Assembly: GCF_004341365.1 (NCBI RefSeq)
Contig: NZ_SLXH01000006.1
Location: 81,481 to 145,480, forward strand
Direction: 5' to 3'
DNA length: 64,000 bases
From: Simplicispira metamorpha
GTDB taxonomy: Bacteria > Pseudomonadota > Gammaproteobacteria > Burkholderiales > Burkholderiaceae_C
Shown here: positions 1-9,163 of the stretch, piece after piece
How positions within the stretch are numbered: the stretch's first letter is position 1
Layout of the letters: every line of letters begins with the position of its first letter
Notes under the pieces: model-generated
Databases searched by the model: none
Told to the model about the DNA's origin: nothing
The model's input: the letters and a program-made list of their open reading frames with translations, nothing else
Made by a program: the position numbers and the translations under genes

Positions 1-1335
1 TGCCCCAAGGCGCTCACCGACTCCGAATTGATCCTCACGCAGCTCAGCGCCGAGGGTTACCAAACCTCCAAAACCTTTGACGGTGCCGATTTGGTCATCG
101 TCAATACCTGCGGCTTCATCGACGACGCCGTGCGCGAAAGTCTGGACACCATCGGCGAGGCCCTGGCCGAAAATGGCAAGGTCATCGTCACCGGCTGCCT
201 GGGCGCGCGCGCGGGCGAGGGCGGTGGCAATCTGGTGCGTGAGATGCACCCCAGCGTGCTTGCCGTCACCGGGCCGCACGCCACGCAAGAAGTGATGGAC
301 GCCGTCCACCAGAACCTGCCCAAGCCGCACGACCCCTTCATCGACCTGGTGCCCGGCAGCTTTGGCGTGGCCGGTATCAAGCTCACGCCCAAGCACTACG
401 CCTACCTGAAAATCAGCGAGGGCTGCAACCACCGCTGCACCTTCTGCATCATCCCGTCCATGCGCGGCGACTTGGTATCGCGCCCGGTGGGTGATGTGCT
501 CTCCGAGGCCAAGGCGCTGTTCGAGGGCGGCGTCAAAGAGCTGCTGGTGATCAGCCAGGACACCTCGGCCTATGGCGTGGACGTGAAGTACCGCACCGGC
601 TTCTGGGACGGCAAACCCGTCAAGACGCGCATGCTTGAACTCGTGCAGACGCTGGGTGAAATCGCCGCACCCTACGGCGCTTGGGTGCGCCTGCACTACG
701 TGTACCCGTACCCCAGTGTGGACGAGGTGATTCCGTTGATGGCCCAGGGCCTGGTGCTGCCCTACCTGGACGTGCCGTTCCAGCACAGCCACCCCGATGT
801 GTTGAAGCGCATGAAGCGCCCGGCCAGCGGCGAAAAGAACCTGGAGCGCATCCAGCGCTGGCGCGAGGCCTGCCCCGACATCGTCATCCGCAGCACCTTC
901 ATCGCCGGTTTTCCGGGCGAGACGGAAGAAGAATTCCAGCACCTGCTCGACTTCCTGCGCGAGGCGCAAATCGACCGCGCAGGCTGCTTTGCCTACAGCG
1001 ATGTCAACGGCGCCGCTGCCAACGAGCTGCCCGGCATGCTGCCCCTGGAAGTGCGTGAGGAGCGCCGCGCGCGCTTCATGGCCGTGGCCGAAGAGGTGTC
1101 GATTGCCAAGCTGCAACGCCGCGTGGGCGCCACCATGCAGGTGCTGATCGACTCGGCGCCCGGCCTGGGGCGCAAGGGCGGCGTGGGCCGCAGTTACGCC
1201 GATGCCCCCGAGATTGACGGTACCGTGCAACTGCTGCCACCCGAGAAAATCAGCAAGCAGCTCAAGGTGGGCGAGTTCACCCGGGCGCGCATCGTCGGCG
1301 TGCGCGGCCACGATCTGGTGGCGCAGCCCATTTGA
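1..1335 (+). CDS. rimO: Ribosomal protein uS12 methylthiotransferase RimO (5'-truncated by window edge)
   Basis: This radical-SAM enzyme adds a methylthio group to a conserved aspartate of ribosomal protein uS12. The reading frame is open from the first base: codon 1 is Cys in the sequence CPKAL, the first cysteine of the N-terminal iron-sulphur cluster of methylthiotransferases, so the true start lies upstream of the window. The other N-terminal cluster cysteines appear in VNTCGF and TGCLGAR. The radical-SAM motif CxxxCxxC is at codons 142, 146 and 149 (CNHRCTFC), followed by a radical-SAM barrel and a C-terminal TRAM domain that ends near the stop. 444 residues are visible, close to the full family length, so only a few residues are missing. 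It converges with efp across a strong bidirectional terminator. The assignment to RimO rather than MiaB rests on the CPKAL context and overall similarity to RimO sequences I remember. Confidence 0.95.
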   Translation, partial: CPKALTDSELILTQLSAEGYQTSKTFDGADLVIVNTCGFIDDAVRESLDTIGEALAENGKVIVTGCLGARAGEGGGNLVREMHPSVLAVTGPHATQEVMDAVHQNLPKPHDPFIDLVPGSFGVAGIKLTPKHYAYLKISEGCNHRCTFCIIPSMRGDLVSRPVGDVLSEAKALFEGGVKELLVISQDTSAYGVDVKYRTGFWDGKPVKTRMLELVQTLGEIAAPYGAWVRLHYVYPYPSVDEVIPLMAQGLVLPYLDVPFQHSHPDVLKRMKRPASGEKNLERIQRWREACPDIVIRSTFIAGFPGETEEEFQHLLDFLREAQIDRAGCFAYSDVNGAAANELPGMLPLEVREERRARFMAVAEEVSIAKLQRRVGATMQVLIDSAPGLGRKGGVGRSYADAPEIDGTVQLLPPEKISKQLKVGEFTRARIVGVRGHDLVAQPI

Positions 1336-1360
1336 GGCGCGCTCGGTGCTTCAGGTGCTT

Positions 1361-1410
1361 CAAAAAAGTGAGCTGCTTGCGCACATGCGGCGCAGTTTTT
1401 ACAGTGTTTT
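1361..1410 (-). repeat. Palindromic repeat family, copy 1a (inverted)
   Basis: This contains AGCTGCTTGCGC, a spacer and GGCGCAG, flanked by A and T runs. It is the reverse orientation of the core shared with the other copies listed here. It lies immediately left of copy 1b in the opposite orientation, in the rimO-efp gap. Confidence 0.5.
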
Positions 1411-1458
1411 GATACTGAAAACCTTTCGCAGTCAGCGCGAGCAGCTATCTTTTTGATA
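1411..1458 (+). repeat. Palindromic repeat family, copy 1b
   Basis: This contains AGCGCGAGCAGCTATC followed by a T-rich end, matching the right half of the family core. It is a degenerate copy in opposite orientation to copy 1a. Confidence 0.5.
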
Positions 1459-1503
1459 CCGACCGCCGAGAGCACCGTGCGATACAACGGGCGCCGCGCC
1501 CAC

Positions 1504-1533
1504 AAAAAAAGGCTTCCCTGGGGAAGCCTTTTT
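1504..1533. terminator. Bidirectional intrinsic terminator between rimO and efp
   Basis: The arms AAAAGGCTTCC and GGAAGCCTTTT are separated by CTGG, with an A run on the left and a T run on the right. It can therefore stop transcription from both convergent genes. Confidence 0.85.
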
Positions 1534-1579
1534 GCTGGGGGTGTCTGCACCGCAGCCAGCGGCACGCGGCCCGTGGGCA

Positions 1580-2134
1580 TTACACGCGCTTGCGGTATTC
1601 GCCGGTGCGGGTGTCGATTTCGATCTTGTCGCCTTGGCTGACGAACAGGGGCACGGGCACTTCAAAGCCGGTAGCGATCTTGGCGGGCTTGAGCACCTTG
1701 CCGGACGTGTCGCCCTTGACGGCGGGCTCAGTCCAGGTGATTTCGCGCTCCACGCTGGTGGGCAGTTCGACCGAGATGGCCTTGCCGTCGTAGAACACCA
1801 CTTCCACGGTCATGCCGTCTTCGAGGTAGTTCAGCGAGTCGCCCATGTTTTCGGCTTCGACTTCGTACTGGTTGTACTCCGTGTCCATGCAGACATACAT
1901 CGGGTCGGCAAAGTAAGAGTAGGTGCACTCTTTCTTGTCGAGGATCACGTTGTCGATCTTGTCGTCGGCCTTGAACACGACTTCGGTGCCGAAGTTGCCG
2001 ATCAGGCTTTTCAGCTTCATGCGCACGGTGGCGGCGCCGCGGCCACCACGGGCGTATTCGGTCTTCAGGACGACCATGGGGTCTTTGCCGTGCATGATGA
2101 CGTTGCCGGCGCGGATTTCTTGAGCGATTTTCAT
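1580..2134 (-). CDS. efp: Elongation factor P (arginine-32 type)
   Basis: EF-P binds the ribosome E site and promotes peptide bond formation at polyproline stretches. The 184-residue product starts [10 protein letters not shown] and has the usual KOW-like N-terminal domain and two OB domains, ending in [10 protein letters not shown]. The loop tip reads ARGGRG with Arg at position 32, the residue that EarP rhamnosylates, rather than the lysine modified by EpmA. This agrees with earP lying directly upstream on the same strand. An in-frame extension to about 2272 exists, but the family start is clearly at 2134. The 139-base gap to earP suggests efp may also have its own promoter. Confidence 0.97.
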   Translation of the reverse strand: MKIAQEIRAGNVIMHGKDPMVVLKTEYARGGRGAATVRMKLKSLIGNFGTEVVFKADDKIDNVILDKKECTYSYFADPMYVCMDTEYNQYEVEAENMGDSLNYLEDGMTVEVVFYDGKAISVELPTSVEREITWTEPAVKGDTSGKVLKPAKIATGFEVPVPLFVSQGDKIEIDTRTGEYRKRV

Positions 2135-2273
2135 AGCATTTGCTGGGGGTTGGGCCGCTCTATGCGAGGGCGGGACGCCGGTGGGCGACCTGTGCCGGTG
2201 CATGTTCCGCGGCAGGGATGCGCGCTGCCGGTGCAAACATTGCAATCGGCGCTTTTGCGCAAAGCCCGCCATT

Positions 2274-3485
2274 TTAGCGTTTCTGCTCGCACCACCCCAT
2301 GAGCTGGCTGACCAAATCGCTTTGCGCCAGCAGCCGGGTGCGTGCCGCCTGTATGCAAACGGCCCATTCGTGCAGCGTGGCGTCGTCCAGCGATGGCAGT
2401 GGCAGGGCTTCTATGCCGTTCCAGGCGGCGTGGAACTGGCGCAGCGAGGGCGGTGCCTGCAACCAGTCGAGAAACGCTTGCAGCTTGTCGTGGTGGGCGT
2501 TGTCGTCTTGCGGGTAAATCTGCCAGACCAGCGCTTGCCCGGCCCACAGTGCGCGCACGAGCGAGTCCTCGCCGCGCACCAGGTTCAGGTCGCAGGCCCA
2601 GAGCATCTCGTCGAATGCGCTGTGTGGCACGGGTGGTAGATATGAAATTGATAGCTGGTTGCGCTTGTCTGGCGGGGCCTGGAGGCTGTTTTGGTGCTTT
2701 ATTTGCGCTAACGCGGCTTGCGTGGCTGCTGTGGCCCGACCGGGCGTGACCAGCAGGCGGGTGGGGTGGTCGGCCTGTGCGCATTGGGCCAGCAGCGCGG
2801 GCAGGGCCGGTGGCTCGTAGCAGAACAGCGAAATCCAGCGCCCATGCGCTGGCGCTGGGTTGGCCGCTGTGCTGCATTCGGCCACATGCGCGTGGCGCCA
2901 GGCGCTGCGGTCAAACTGCGCCTGGCGCGCCAGCAGATCGGTCTCGCGCAACAGGCCGCCCGTGGCCGGGGTGAAGCCGGGGTAGAAAAACCACTTCGTC
3001 CAGCCCGCCGCCGGGCCGTGCAGCACGGGCGAGGGCAGGGCATGGCAGCGCTCGACATACGATTCGGCGGACAGGTATTCCAGGTTGATCCATACAGGTT
3101 TTTGGCCTCTGACGCCCGCCTGTATTGCGCAAGCAGCTATGAAATCAGGAGTAATTTCGCAGCCAAAGGCTTCGACCAGCACGTCGGTGGGTGCATCGTG
3201 CGCTGCCAGAGCGCCGCCCCAGGCGCGCACCTGCACGCCCGGGCAGCCTTGCGGCGCCATCCAGTGCAGTGCAGAGGCGTCGTCAGTCCACAGGCGCACC
3301 TGCTGGCCGCGCTGGGCCAAGTCCTGTGCCAGGCGCCAGCACACGCCGATGTCGCCATAGTTGTCGATCACGCGGCAAAAAATGTCCCATTGGCGGGGCG
3401 GAATCGGGGTGGGTGCGCTGGCGCTGGCAATAGCCAAAGGTGTGGAAGGTGCAGTGGGTACAGTGCTCATGCGCGGATTGTCCAT
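2274..3485 (-). CDS. earP: EF-P arginine rhamnosyltransferase EarP
   Basis: EarP transfers rhamnose from dTDP-rhamnose to Arg32 of EF-P, activating it. About 403 residues from the start chosen here (ATG at 3485; ATG at 3470 is also possible). The N-terminal motif [13 protein letters not shown] carries the two aspartates known to be essential in the Pseudomonas enzyme. The C-terminal half has [10 protein letters not shown], with the essential Glu, and IYPQDD. The N-terminal 35-40 residues are Pro/Ala/Thr-rich and probably unstructured. It is divergent from uvrC, with 78 bases between starts, and lies upstream of efp in the same direction. Oddity: two copies of the window's repeat family lie in the coding sequence (3099-3160 and 2644-2695), encoding roughly residues 109-129 and 264-281. 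The second makes the stretch before the RGED region longer than I expect for EarP. Confidence 0.93.
   Translation of the reverse strand: MDNPRMSTVPTAPSTPLAIASASAPTPIPPRQWDIFCRVIDNYGDIGVCWRLAQDLAQRGQQVRLWTDDASALHWMAPQGCPGVQVRAWGGALAAHDAPTDVLVEAFGCEITPDFIAACAIQAGVRGQKPVWINLEYLSAESYVERCHALPSPVLHGPAAGWTKWFFYPGFTPATGGLLRETDLLARQAQFDRSAWRHAHVAECSTAANPAPAHGRWISLFCYEPPALPALLAQCAQADHPTRLLVTPGRATAATQAALAQIKHQNSLQAPPDKRNQLSISYLPPVPHSAFDEMLWACDLNLVRGEDSLVRALWAGQALVWQIYPQDDNAHHDKLQAFLDWLQAPPSLRQFHAAWNGIEALPLPSLDDATLHEWAVCIQAARTRLLAQSDLVSQLMGWCEQKR
2644..2695 (-). repeat. Palindromic repeat family, copy 2 (inside earP)
   Basis: This contains GATAGCTGGTTGCGCTTG, a spacer, and a GGAGGC/TTTT end. The reading frame of earP runs through it without interruption. 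Confidence 0.6.
3099..3160 (+). repeat. Palindromic repeat family, copy 3 (inside earP)
   Basis: This contains TTTTTGGCCTCT at the left, then GCGCAAGCAGCTATG, then AGGAGTAATTTC. It is one of the best-preserved copies, yet it is fully translated within earP on the opposite strand. Confidence 0.7.
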
Positions 3486-3563
3486 GCCGCTGCCGTGTCG
3501 ATGCGCCACCCCGCTGCCGGGGCACTGGCACGGTGCAGGCGCGCAAATTTGCACAATAGCGCC

Positions 3564-5681
3564 ATGTCTGAATCGCACTCTGAAGAATTGCTCGCCCAAG
3601 TGGCTGCGTTGCCCGCGCTGCCCGGCGTTTACCGCTACTTTGACGCCCAGGGCGCGCTGTTGTACGTGGGCAAGGCGCTGCACCTCAAGCGGCGCGTGTC
3701 CAGTTACTTCCAGAAAAACCACGGCGGCACCCGCATTGGCCACATGGTCAGCAAAATCGCCCGGCTGGAGACCACGGTGGTGCGATCAGAGGCCGAGGCG
3801 CTGCTGCTGGAGAACAACCTCATCAAGTCGTTGCAGCCCAAATACAACATCCTGTTCCGCGACGACAAGAGCTATCCCTACCTGAAAATCACCGGCTTGG
3901 CCGCCCAGGATGGCACCAGTAGCGTGCCCACGCAGGCCTTTGCCCGCATCGCCTACTACCGGGGCGCAGTGGACAAACACCACCGCTACTTCGGCCCTTA
4001 CCCCAACGGCTGGGCGGTGAAAGAGACGATTTTGCTTCTGCAAAAAGTGTTTCGCCTGCGTACCTGCGAAGACACGGTGTTTGCCAACCGCACACGGCCC
4101 TGCCTGCTCTACCAGATCAAGCGCTGCACGGCGCCTTGTGTGGGGCTGATTTCCGGGCCCGCCTATGCGCAGGATGTGGCGCACGCGCAGGCCCTGCTGC
4201 GCGGCGAAACCCAAGACCTGCTCAAAGAGCTGGAGGCGCGGATGATGGCGCACTCCGAGCGGCTGGAGTTTGAGCAGGCGGCCGAGCTGCGCAACCAGAT
4301 CACGGCGCTGGCGCGTGTGCTGCACCAGCAATCGATAGAAACGGTGTCGGACAAGGATGTGGACATCCTGGCCGTCAAGGTGCAGGGCGGACGCGCCTGC
4401 GTCAACCTGGCCATGGTGCGCGGCGGGCGCCATTTGGGCGACCGGGCGTACTTCCCGGTACACATCGAAGACGCCCAGGCCCTGTTTCAGCCCGAGGCCG
4501 ACGGCGCGGAGGCGGGGCAGGGCGATGCTTCGGACGCGGGTCCGGGCCACAGTGAGGGGCAAAACCAAGGCGAGGGCCAGGGCTACGGTGACAGCGAAAG
4601 TGAAGGTGCTGAGGGGCTTGACCGCGCAGGCCACCCGGCGCTGCCCGCCCCGGCCATAGAAGCCCGGGTGCTGGAGGCCTTTATCGCCCAGCACTATTTG
4701 GGCGTGCCAGTGCCGCCCGTGCTGGTGGCCAGCGCGCCCGTCAGCAAAGCCTTGCTGGACGCACTGAGTGCGCAACAGGGCGTGCGCATTAACCTGGTGC
4801 AGCAGCCGCGCGAACAGCGCCGCGCCTGGCTGGAGATGGCGCAAAAAAACGCCGATTTGCAACTGGCCCGCCTGCTGGCCGAGGAGGGTTCCCAGCAGGC
4901 GCGTACCCGTGCGCTGGCACAGGCGCTGGATTTACCGCAAGACGACCTCGACAGCCTGAGCATCGAGTGCTTCGACATCTCGCACACGGCGGGCGAGGCC
5001 ACGCAGGCCTCGTGCGTGGTGTTCCACCACCACAAAATGCAGGCCAGCGAATACCGCCGTTTCAACATCGACGGCATTACCGGCGGCGATGATTACGCTG
5101 CCATGCGCCAGGTGCTACAGCGCCGCTACAGCAAGGTGGCCGAGGCCCAGCGCGAGGCCGGTGGTATCGATTTTGGCGCCGCTGCGCCCGATGCAGCGGG
5201 CGCCGCGTCTGCATCGCCCAAAGGCCAAGCGCGCTTGCCCGATCTGGTGCTGGTCGATGGCGGTGTTGGCCAGGTGGCCGTGGCGCGCGAGGTGTTCGTG
5301 CAGCTGGGGCTGGATGTATCGCGCATCGTGGGCGTGGAAAAAGGCGAAGGCCGCAAAGTAGGGCTGGAGGAGCTGGTCTTTGCCGATGGGCGCGAAAAGG
5401 TCTATCTGGGCGCAGACAGTGCCGCGCTGATGCTGGTGGCGCAGATTCGCGACGAGGCGCACCGCTTTGCCATCACCGGCATGCGCGCAGCACGCGCCAA
5501 GGTGCGCGTGGGCGGTGGGCAGCTGCAAGAGATTGCGGGCATTGGCCCCAAAAAGCGTGCCCGCCTGTTGCAGCGCTTTGGCGGGGTGCGCGGCGTGGCA
5601 GCGGCCAGCGTGGAGGATTTGATGACGGTGGAAGGCATATCGCACGCCTTGGCGCAAGAGGTTTACCGCGCCTTGCGCTGA
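3564..5681 (+). CDS. uvrC: Excinuclease ABC subunit C
   Basis: UvrC makes both incisions around a lesion in nucleotide excision repair, after UvrB hands over the damaged site. The 705-residue product has an N-terminal GIY-YIG nuclease domain (GVYRYFD...LLYVGKA, about residues 21-38), a UVR motif that contacts UvrB (about 223-250), the RNase-H-like 3'... 5' incision domain ([11 protein letters not shown]) and a C-terminal helix-hairpin-helix DNA-binding pair ([18 protein letters not shown]). It is about 90-100 residues longer than usual because of an acidic, Gly/Gln/Ser-rich linker at about residues 309-368 and a short Ala-rich insert near residues 530-555. ATG 3564 was chosen because the conserved N-terminus begins there; the frame is open far upstream across earP. 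Its partner uvrB lies 33 kb away in the same window. Confidence 0.97.
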   Translation: MSESHSEELLAQVAALPALPGVYRYFDAQGALLYVGKALHLKRRVSSYFQKNHGGTRIGHMVSKIARLETTVVRSEAEALLLENNLIKSLQPKYNILFRDDKSYPYLKITGLAAQDGTSSVPTQAFARIAYYRGAVDKHHRYFGPYPNGWAVKETILLLQKVFRLRTCEDTVFANRTRPCLLYQIKRCTAPCVGLISGPAYAQDVAHAQALLRGETQDLLKELEARMMAHSERLEFEQAAELRNQITALARVLHQQSIETVSDKDVDILAVKVQGGRACVNLAMVRGGRHLGDRAYFPVHIEDAQALFQPEADGAEAGQGDASDAGPGHSEGQNQGEGQGYGDSESEGAEGLDRAGHPALPAPAIEARVLEAFIAQHYLGVPVPPVLVASAPVSKALLDALSAQQGVRINLVQQPREQRRAWLEMAQKNADLQLARLLAEEGSQQARTRALAQALDLPQDDLDSLSIECFDISHTAGEATQASCVVFHHHKMQASEYRRFNIDGITGGDDYAAMRQVLQRRYSKVAEAQREAGGIDFGAAAPDAAGAASASPKGQARLPDLVLVDGGVGQVAVAREVFVQLGLDVSRIVGVEKGEGRKVGLEELVFADGREKVYLGADSAALMLVAQIRDEAHRFAITGMRAARAKVRVGGGQLQEIAGIGPKKRARLLQRFGGVRGVAAASVEDLMTVEGISHALAQEVYRALR

Positions 5682-5735
5682 GCGCTGGCAGCGTGCAAGC
5701 CTTTCAAGCGCGTTGGCCGTGACACAATCGCGGCC

Positions 5736-6302
5736 ATGTTCTGGACTATCCCCACCATCATGACCTGGACGCGCATCGTCGCGATACCTTTGATCGTGGG
5801 GGTGTTTTATGCGCCCCTCGATCCGGCCACGCGCAACCTGGTAGCCACGGTGATGTTCGTCGTCTTTGCCGCCACCGACTGGCTCGACGGTTATCTGGCG
5901 CGCAAGCTCAACCAGACATCATCGTTTGGCGCTTTTCTGGACCCGGTGGCCGACAAGTTTCTGGTGTGCGCTTCGCTGTTGGTACTGGTGCATTTGCAGC
6001 GTGCCGATGTGTTTGTGGCGCTCATCATCATTGGCCGCGAAATCGCCATTTCAGCACTGCGCGAATGGATGGCACAGATTGGCGCAGCCAAAAGCGTGGC
6101 CGTCCATATGCTAGGCAAGCTCAAGACGGTGGTGCAGATGGTGGCCATTCCCTTCTTGCTGTATGACGGGCGCTTGTTTGGCGCCGTGGACACAGGCGTC
6201 TGGGGTACTTGGCTGATCTGGATTGCAGCGGTGCTGACGGTGTGGTCGATGGTGTATTACTTGCAAAAAGCCGTTCCTGAAATCCGTGCCCGTGTGCAGT
6301 AA
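5736..6302 (+). CDS. pgsA: CDP-diacylglycerol--glycerol-3-phosphate 3-phosphatidyltransferase
   Basis: This inner-membrane enzyme makes phosphatidylglycerophosphate, the committed step to phosphatidylglycerol and cardiolipin. The 188-residue protein shows the complete CDP-alcohol phosphotransferase signature: D48, D51-G52, A55-R56, G65, D69 and D73. Hydrophobic segments lie around residues 12-27, 34-48, 75-95 and 150-175. It starts 54 bases after uvrC, and the uvrC-pgsA pairing is common in proteobacteria, so the two are probably cotranscribed. No terminator is evident after it. Confidence 0.95.
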   Translation: MFWTIPTIMTWTRIVAIPLIVGVFYAPLDPATRNLVATVMFVVFAATDWLDGYLARKLNQTSSFGAFLDPVADKFLVCASLLVLVHLQRADVFVALIIIGREIAISALREWMAQIGAAKSVAVHMLGKLKTVVQMVAIPFLLYDGRLFGAVDTGVWGTWLIWIAAVLTVWSMVYYLQKAVPEIRARVQ

Positions 6303-6604
6303 GGGTGTGACCGCACAGCCGAGACGTGCTGGCTCAGTGAAGGGATCGCATGGGCCTATAGACAAAAAACCGGGGCAAGTCCGGCAGCAGAGGCAATTGC
6401 GACTAGAATCGCGGCCAACGCCACTGCAAAGTGGCGTACTGTATTGACACCTGAATGTCGATGGCTTTTGTTTGAAACGGCAAGTTTTCTGCCCTTATCG
6501 CCCGCTTTTTCCTGCATGCCCGGCGCATGCCCGCTCAAGCCATTAGTGCGTGAAAATCAGACAGCCCGGAGACATTCATTCACGCTTATACCAAGAGGCT
6601 GCTT
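6303..6604. other. Gene-free stretch upstream of hupB
   Basis: About 300 bases without a convincing gene. It holds a perfect palindrome, GCCACT-GCAA-AGTGGC, at 6420-6435. Nine bases later there is a TTGACA at 6444-6449 that could be a -35 element, although the hexamer 17 bases on (TTTGTT) is a poor -10. A TAGAAT at 6404-6409 is another possible -10. The hupB promoter is probably here, but I cannot fix it. Confidence 0.4.
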
Positions 6605-6877
6605 GTGAACAAAACCGAATTGATTGAGCATATAGCGAACAACGCTGACATCTCCAAGGCAGCAGCTGCGCGCGCGCTGGAGTCCACGATTGATGCAGTC
6701 AAGAAAACCTTGAAAAAAGGCGGTACAGTATCGCTGGTTGGTTTTGGCACGTTTGCAGTGGGCAAACGGGCAGCACGCACAGGCCGTAATCCACGCACCG
6801 GTGCAGCGATTAACATCAAGGCTGCTAAAGTACCGAAGTTTCGTCCGGGAAAAGCATTGAAAGATGCGTTAAACTAA
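6605..6877 (+). CDS. hupB: DNA-binding protein HU-beta
   Basis: HU is a small dimeric nucleoid protein that bends and compacts DNA. The 90-residue product starts [11 protein letters not shown] and contains the family signature [21 protein letters not shown] in the DNA-gripping arm, ending [12 protein letters not shown]. It starts with GTG, preceded by AAGAGG as ribosome binding site. A tRNA-Val gene follows 15 bases after the stop, with no terminator between, so the mRNA and the tRNA may share a primary transcript that ends at the terminator at 6979-7010. Confidence 0.96.
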   Translation: MNKTELIEHIANNADISKAAAARALESTIDAVKKTLKKGGTVSLVGFGTFAVGKRAARTGRNPRTGAAINIKAAKVPKFRPGKALKDALN

Positions 6878-6892
6878 TACTTGATTCAGGTG

Positions 6893-6968
6893 GGGTGCTT
6901 AGCTCAGTTGGTAGAGCGGCGCCCTTACAAGGCGTAGGTCAGCGGTTCGACCCCGTTAGCACCCACCA
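6893..6968 (+). tRNA. tRNA-Val (anticodon TAC)
   Basis: The acceptor arms GGGTGCT and AGCACCC pair. The D arm is GCTC/GAGC, and the anticodon loop CTTACAA carries TAC at 6926-6928. The T loop is GGTTCGACC and the CCA end is encoded (6966-6968). It lies between hupB and ppiD. Confidence 0.97.
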
Positions 6969-6978
6969 CCACCGAAAC

Positions 6979-7010
6979 AAAGGCGAACGAAAGTTCGCCT
7001 TTTGTTTTTT
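6979..7010 (+). terminator. Intrinsic terminator after tRNA-Val
   Basis: The ten-base arms AAAGGCGAAC and GTTCGCCTTT enclose a GAAA tetraloop, followed by TGTTTTTT. It separates hupB/tRNA-Val from ppiD, which starts 19 bases later. Confidence 0.9.
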
Positions 7011-7028
7011 GTCATTGAAAGATTGACT

Positions 7029-8954
7029 ATGTTTGAATCTATCCGCAAGCATTCCAAGATCGCGATGTTCTTGCTGTTCTTGCTGATCATTCCGTCGTTC
7101 GTGCTCGTGGGCATTGATTCCAGTTATTTCTCTGCCGGTAGCCCAGTGGTGGCTCGGGTGGATGGCCAAGACATTACCCAGGAAGAATGGGACAACGCCC
7201 ATCGCCAAGAGTCTGATCGCATTCGTGCACAGCGACCTGGCGTGGACGCAGCGCTTCTGGACTCCGCACAAGCGCGCTATGCCACGCTGGAGCGTATGGT
7301 GCGTGATCGTGTGCTGCAAGCCGCAGTGAAAGAATTTCGGATCACCACCAGCGATGCTGAGTTGGCACGTGCTTTGAACGAAATTCCACAAATTGCTGCA
7401 CTTCGCCGTGCCGACGGCACACTGGATGTTGAGGCCTACAAGGCCTTGGTCGGTTCCCAAGGGATGACGCCGGAAAGCTTTGAGGCCTCCATGCGCAGAG
7501 ACCTGGCGGTCAACCAGGTTTTGGGCAACATCGCGGAAACTGCTTTTGCCAGCAAGGCACAAGCGAACATAGCGCTGGATGCACTGTTCCAGCGCCGTGA
7601 GATTCAAACGGTCAAAATCAATCCGGCCGATTACGCTAGCAAGGTGCAGCCCACCGACGAGCAGCTGCAGACTTATTACAAAGCGCATCCAGCACTGTTC
7701 CAGCAGGCAGAGCAGGCCACGATCGAGTACGTGGTGCTTGATCTGGACAGAGTGCGTGCAGGCATTTCGCTCAATGAAGACGACTTGCGCACCTACTACA
7801 AAGAGAATGTCTCTCGCTTGGCTGGCAAGGAAGAGCGTCGTGCCAGCCATATCCTGATTGCCTCTCCCAAAGATGCACCTGCTGCAGACCGCGAGAAAGC
7901 CAAAGCGCAGGCGGCGCAATTGCTGGAGCAGGTGCGCAAGAGCCCAGGAAGTTTTGCGGATGTGGCGAAAAAGTCTTCCCAAGATCCCGGGTCTGCGGTG
8001 CAGGGCGGGGATTTGGGGTTTTTTGCGCGTGGGGCTATGGTCAAGCCTTTTGAGGAGGCTGCCTTTGCCTTGAAAAAAGGTGAAATCAGCGATGTCGTCG
8101 AGAGTGATTTTGGCTATCACATCATTCTGCTGACTGACACCAAAACGCCGCGTCAACCAAGTTTTGATGAATTGCGTGTTTCCTTGGAGGCGCAGTTGCG
8201 CCAGGAGCAGGCACAACGTAAGTTTGCCGAGGTGGCCGAAGCGTTCGCCAATGGGGTGTATGAACAATCCGATAGTTTGCAGCCTGTTGCAGAAAAGCTG
8301 AAACTGAAGCTCCAGTCTGCTAGCAATGTCACTAGAGTGCCTGCATCTGGTGTATCTGGTGCATTGGCCAACAGCAAGTTTTTGCAAGCCCTTTTCTCTG
8401 CGGAGTCTCTGGAGCAAAAACGCAATACCGAGGCAGTAGAAGTCGGTACCAGCCAGCTTGCGGCAGGCCGTGTTGTGCAATACACACCAGCACTTACTTT
8501 GGCATTTGATGCAGTGCGCACCCAAGTGCACAAGCTTTACGTGCAAGAGAAGTCTGCCGAGTTGGCTCGCCTTGATGGGGAGGCCAAACTCGCTGCCTGG
8601 AAAGCCAACCCAGATGCAGCAAAAGGCTTGTCTTCTCCTATTGTGGTTGCCCGTGATCAGCTGCAGGGGCAGCCATCTGCCTTGGTTGATGCGGTATTGG
8701 CTGCCAGTGCAGACGTATTTCCGGCTTGGGTGGGCGTTGATCTGGGGGCAGGTGGCTATATCGTATCGCGCGTCAACCGTTTGGTGCCTGCGCCGGCTGT
8801 GGATGAGCAATTGATGGCGCAGCGCCAACGTCAATATGTGCAATGGCTGGCGGATGCTGAAGTTTGGGCCTACTATGAGTCGCTGAAAAGCCATTTCAAG
8901 GCTCAGATCAAGGTGCCAAAGCCTTCAAACGAAAAAATGTCGGCAGAAAATTAA
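7029..8954 (+). CDS. ppiD: Periplasmic chaperone / peptidyl-prolyl isomerase PpiD
   Basis: PpiD is an inner-membrane-anchored chaperone near the Sec translocon that helps fold exported proteins. The 641-residue product has one N-terminal membrane helix (residues about 13-35, rich in Leu/Ile/Phe) after a short cytoplasmic [10 protein letters not shown]. It then has a SurA-like N-terminal domain, a parvulin-type rotamase domain (about residues 265-365, beginning RASHILIAS and containing GGDLGFF) and a C-terminal chaperone domain. ATG 7029 was chosen because an upstream in-frame TTG lies inside the terminator. The position after hupB is the common arrangement. GC content and codon use are less extreme than in neighbouring genes. 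Confidence 0.93.
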   Translation: MFESIRKHSKIAMFLLFLLIIPSFVLVGIDSSYFSAGSPVVARVDGQDITQEEWDNAHRQESDRIRAQRPGVDAALLDSAQARYATLERMVRDRVLQAAVKEFRITTSDAELARALNEIPQIAALRRADGTLDVEAYKALVGSQGMTPESFEASMRRDLAVNQVLGNIAETAFASKAQANIALDALFQRREIQTVKINPADYASKVQPTDEQLQTYYKAHPALFQQAEQATIEYVVLDLDRVRAGISLNEDDLRTYYKENVSRLAGKEERRASHILIASPKDAPAADREKAKAQAAQLLEQVRKSPGSFADVAKKSSQDPGSAVQGGDLGFFARGAMVKPFEEAAFALKKGEISDVVESDFGYHIILLTDTKTPRQPSFDELRVSLEAQLRQEQAQRKFAEVAEAFANGVYEQSDSLQPVAEKLKLKLQSASNVTRVPASGVSGALANSKFLQALFSAESLEQKRNTEAVEVGTSQLAAGRVVQYTPALTLAFDAVRTQVHKLYVQEKSAELARLDGEAKLAAWKANPDAAKGLSSPIVVARDQLQGQPSALVDAVLAASADVFPAWVGVDLGAGGYIVSRVNRLVPAPAVDEQLMAQRQRQYVQWLADAEVWAYYESLKSHFKAQIKVPKPSNEKMSAEN

Positions 8955-8984
8955 TTTTTTCTTCTAAAGAAGGTTTTTTGACAT

Positions 8985-8990
8985 ATAATT
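8985..8990 (+). promoter_or_regulatory. -10 element of the tRNA-His promoter
   Basis: A perfect TATAAT lies 10 bases before the tRNA, and a weak TTCTAA-like -35 sits about 17 bases further upstream. A TTGACA directly abuts the -10 and is not spaced to act as its -35. Confidence 0.5.
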
Positions 8991-8999
8991 TATGTCTAC

Positions 9000-9076
9000 G
9001 GTGGCTGTAGCTCAGTTGGTAGAGTCCAGGATTGTGATTCCTGTTGTCGTGGGTTCGAGCCCCATCAGCCACCCCA
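9000..9076 (+). tRNA. tRNA-His (anticodon GTG)
   Basis: The acceptor arms GTGGCTG and CAGCCAC pair. The extra G at position -1 (base 9000) faces the C discriminator (9073), the identity feature of tRNA-His. Anticodon GTG is at 9034-9036 and CCA is encoded at 9074-9076. Confidence 0.97.
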
Positions 9077-9088
9077 AGTAAATAAAAA

Positions 9089-9119
9089 CCCTGCTACCTG
9101 CAAAGTAGCAGGGTTTTTT
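9089..9119 (+). terminator. Intrinsic terminator after tRNA-His
   Basis: The arms CCCTGCTAC and GTAGCAGGG enclose a seven-base loop, followed by six T. Confidence 0.92.
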
Positions 9120-9163
9120 GTTTTTGCCGGTTGTTGTTTGGAGCGCTTCTGGCGCTGCGCCCT

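Noticed and set aside
2718..3563. Long N-terminal extension of uvrC across the earP gene
   Set aside because: It is an open frame caused by high GC on the strand opposite earP; UvrC homologues start at the equivalent of 3564.
7796..8894. Large minus-strand frame opposite ppiD
   Set aside because: It is a shadow of ppiD, with no domain, start signal or neighbours on that strand.
6893..9076. tRNA-flanked ppiD as a genomic island
   Set aside because: ppiD after hupB is a usual core arrangement, and there is no att-like direct repeat or integrase.
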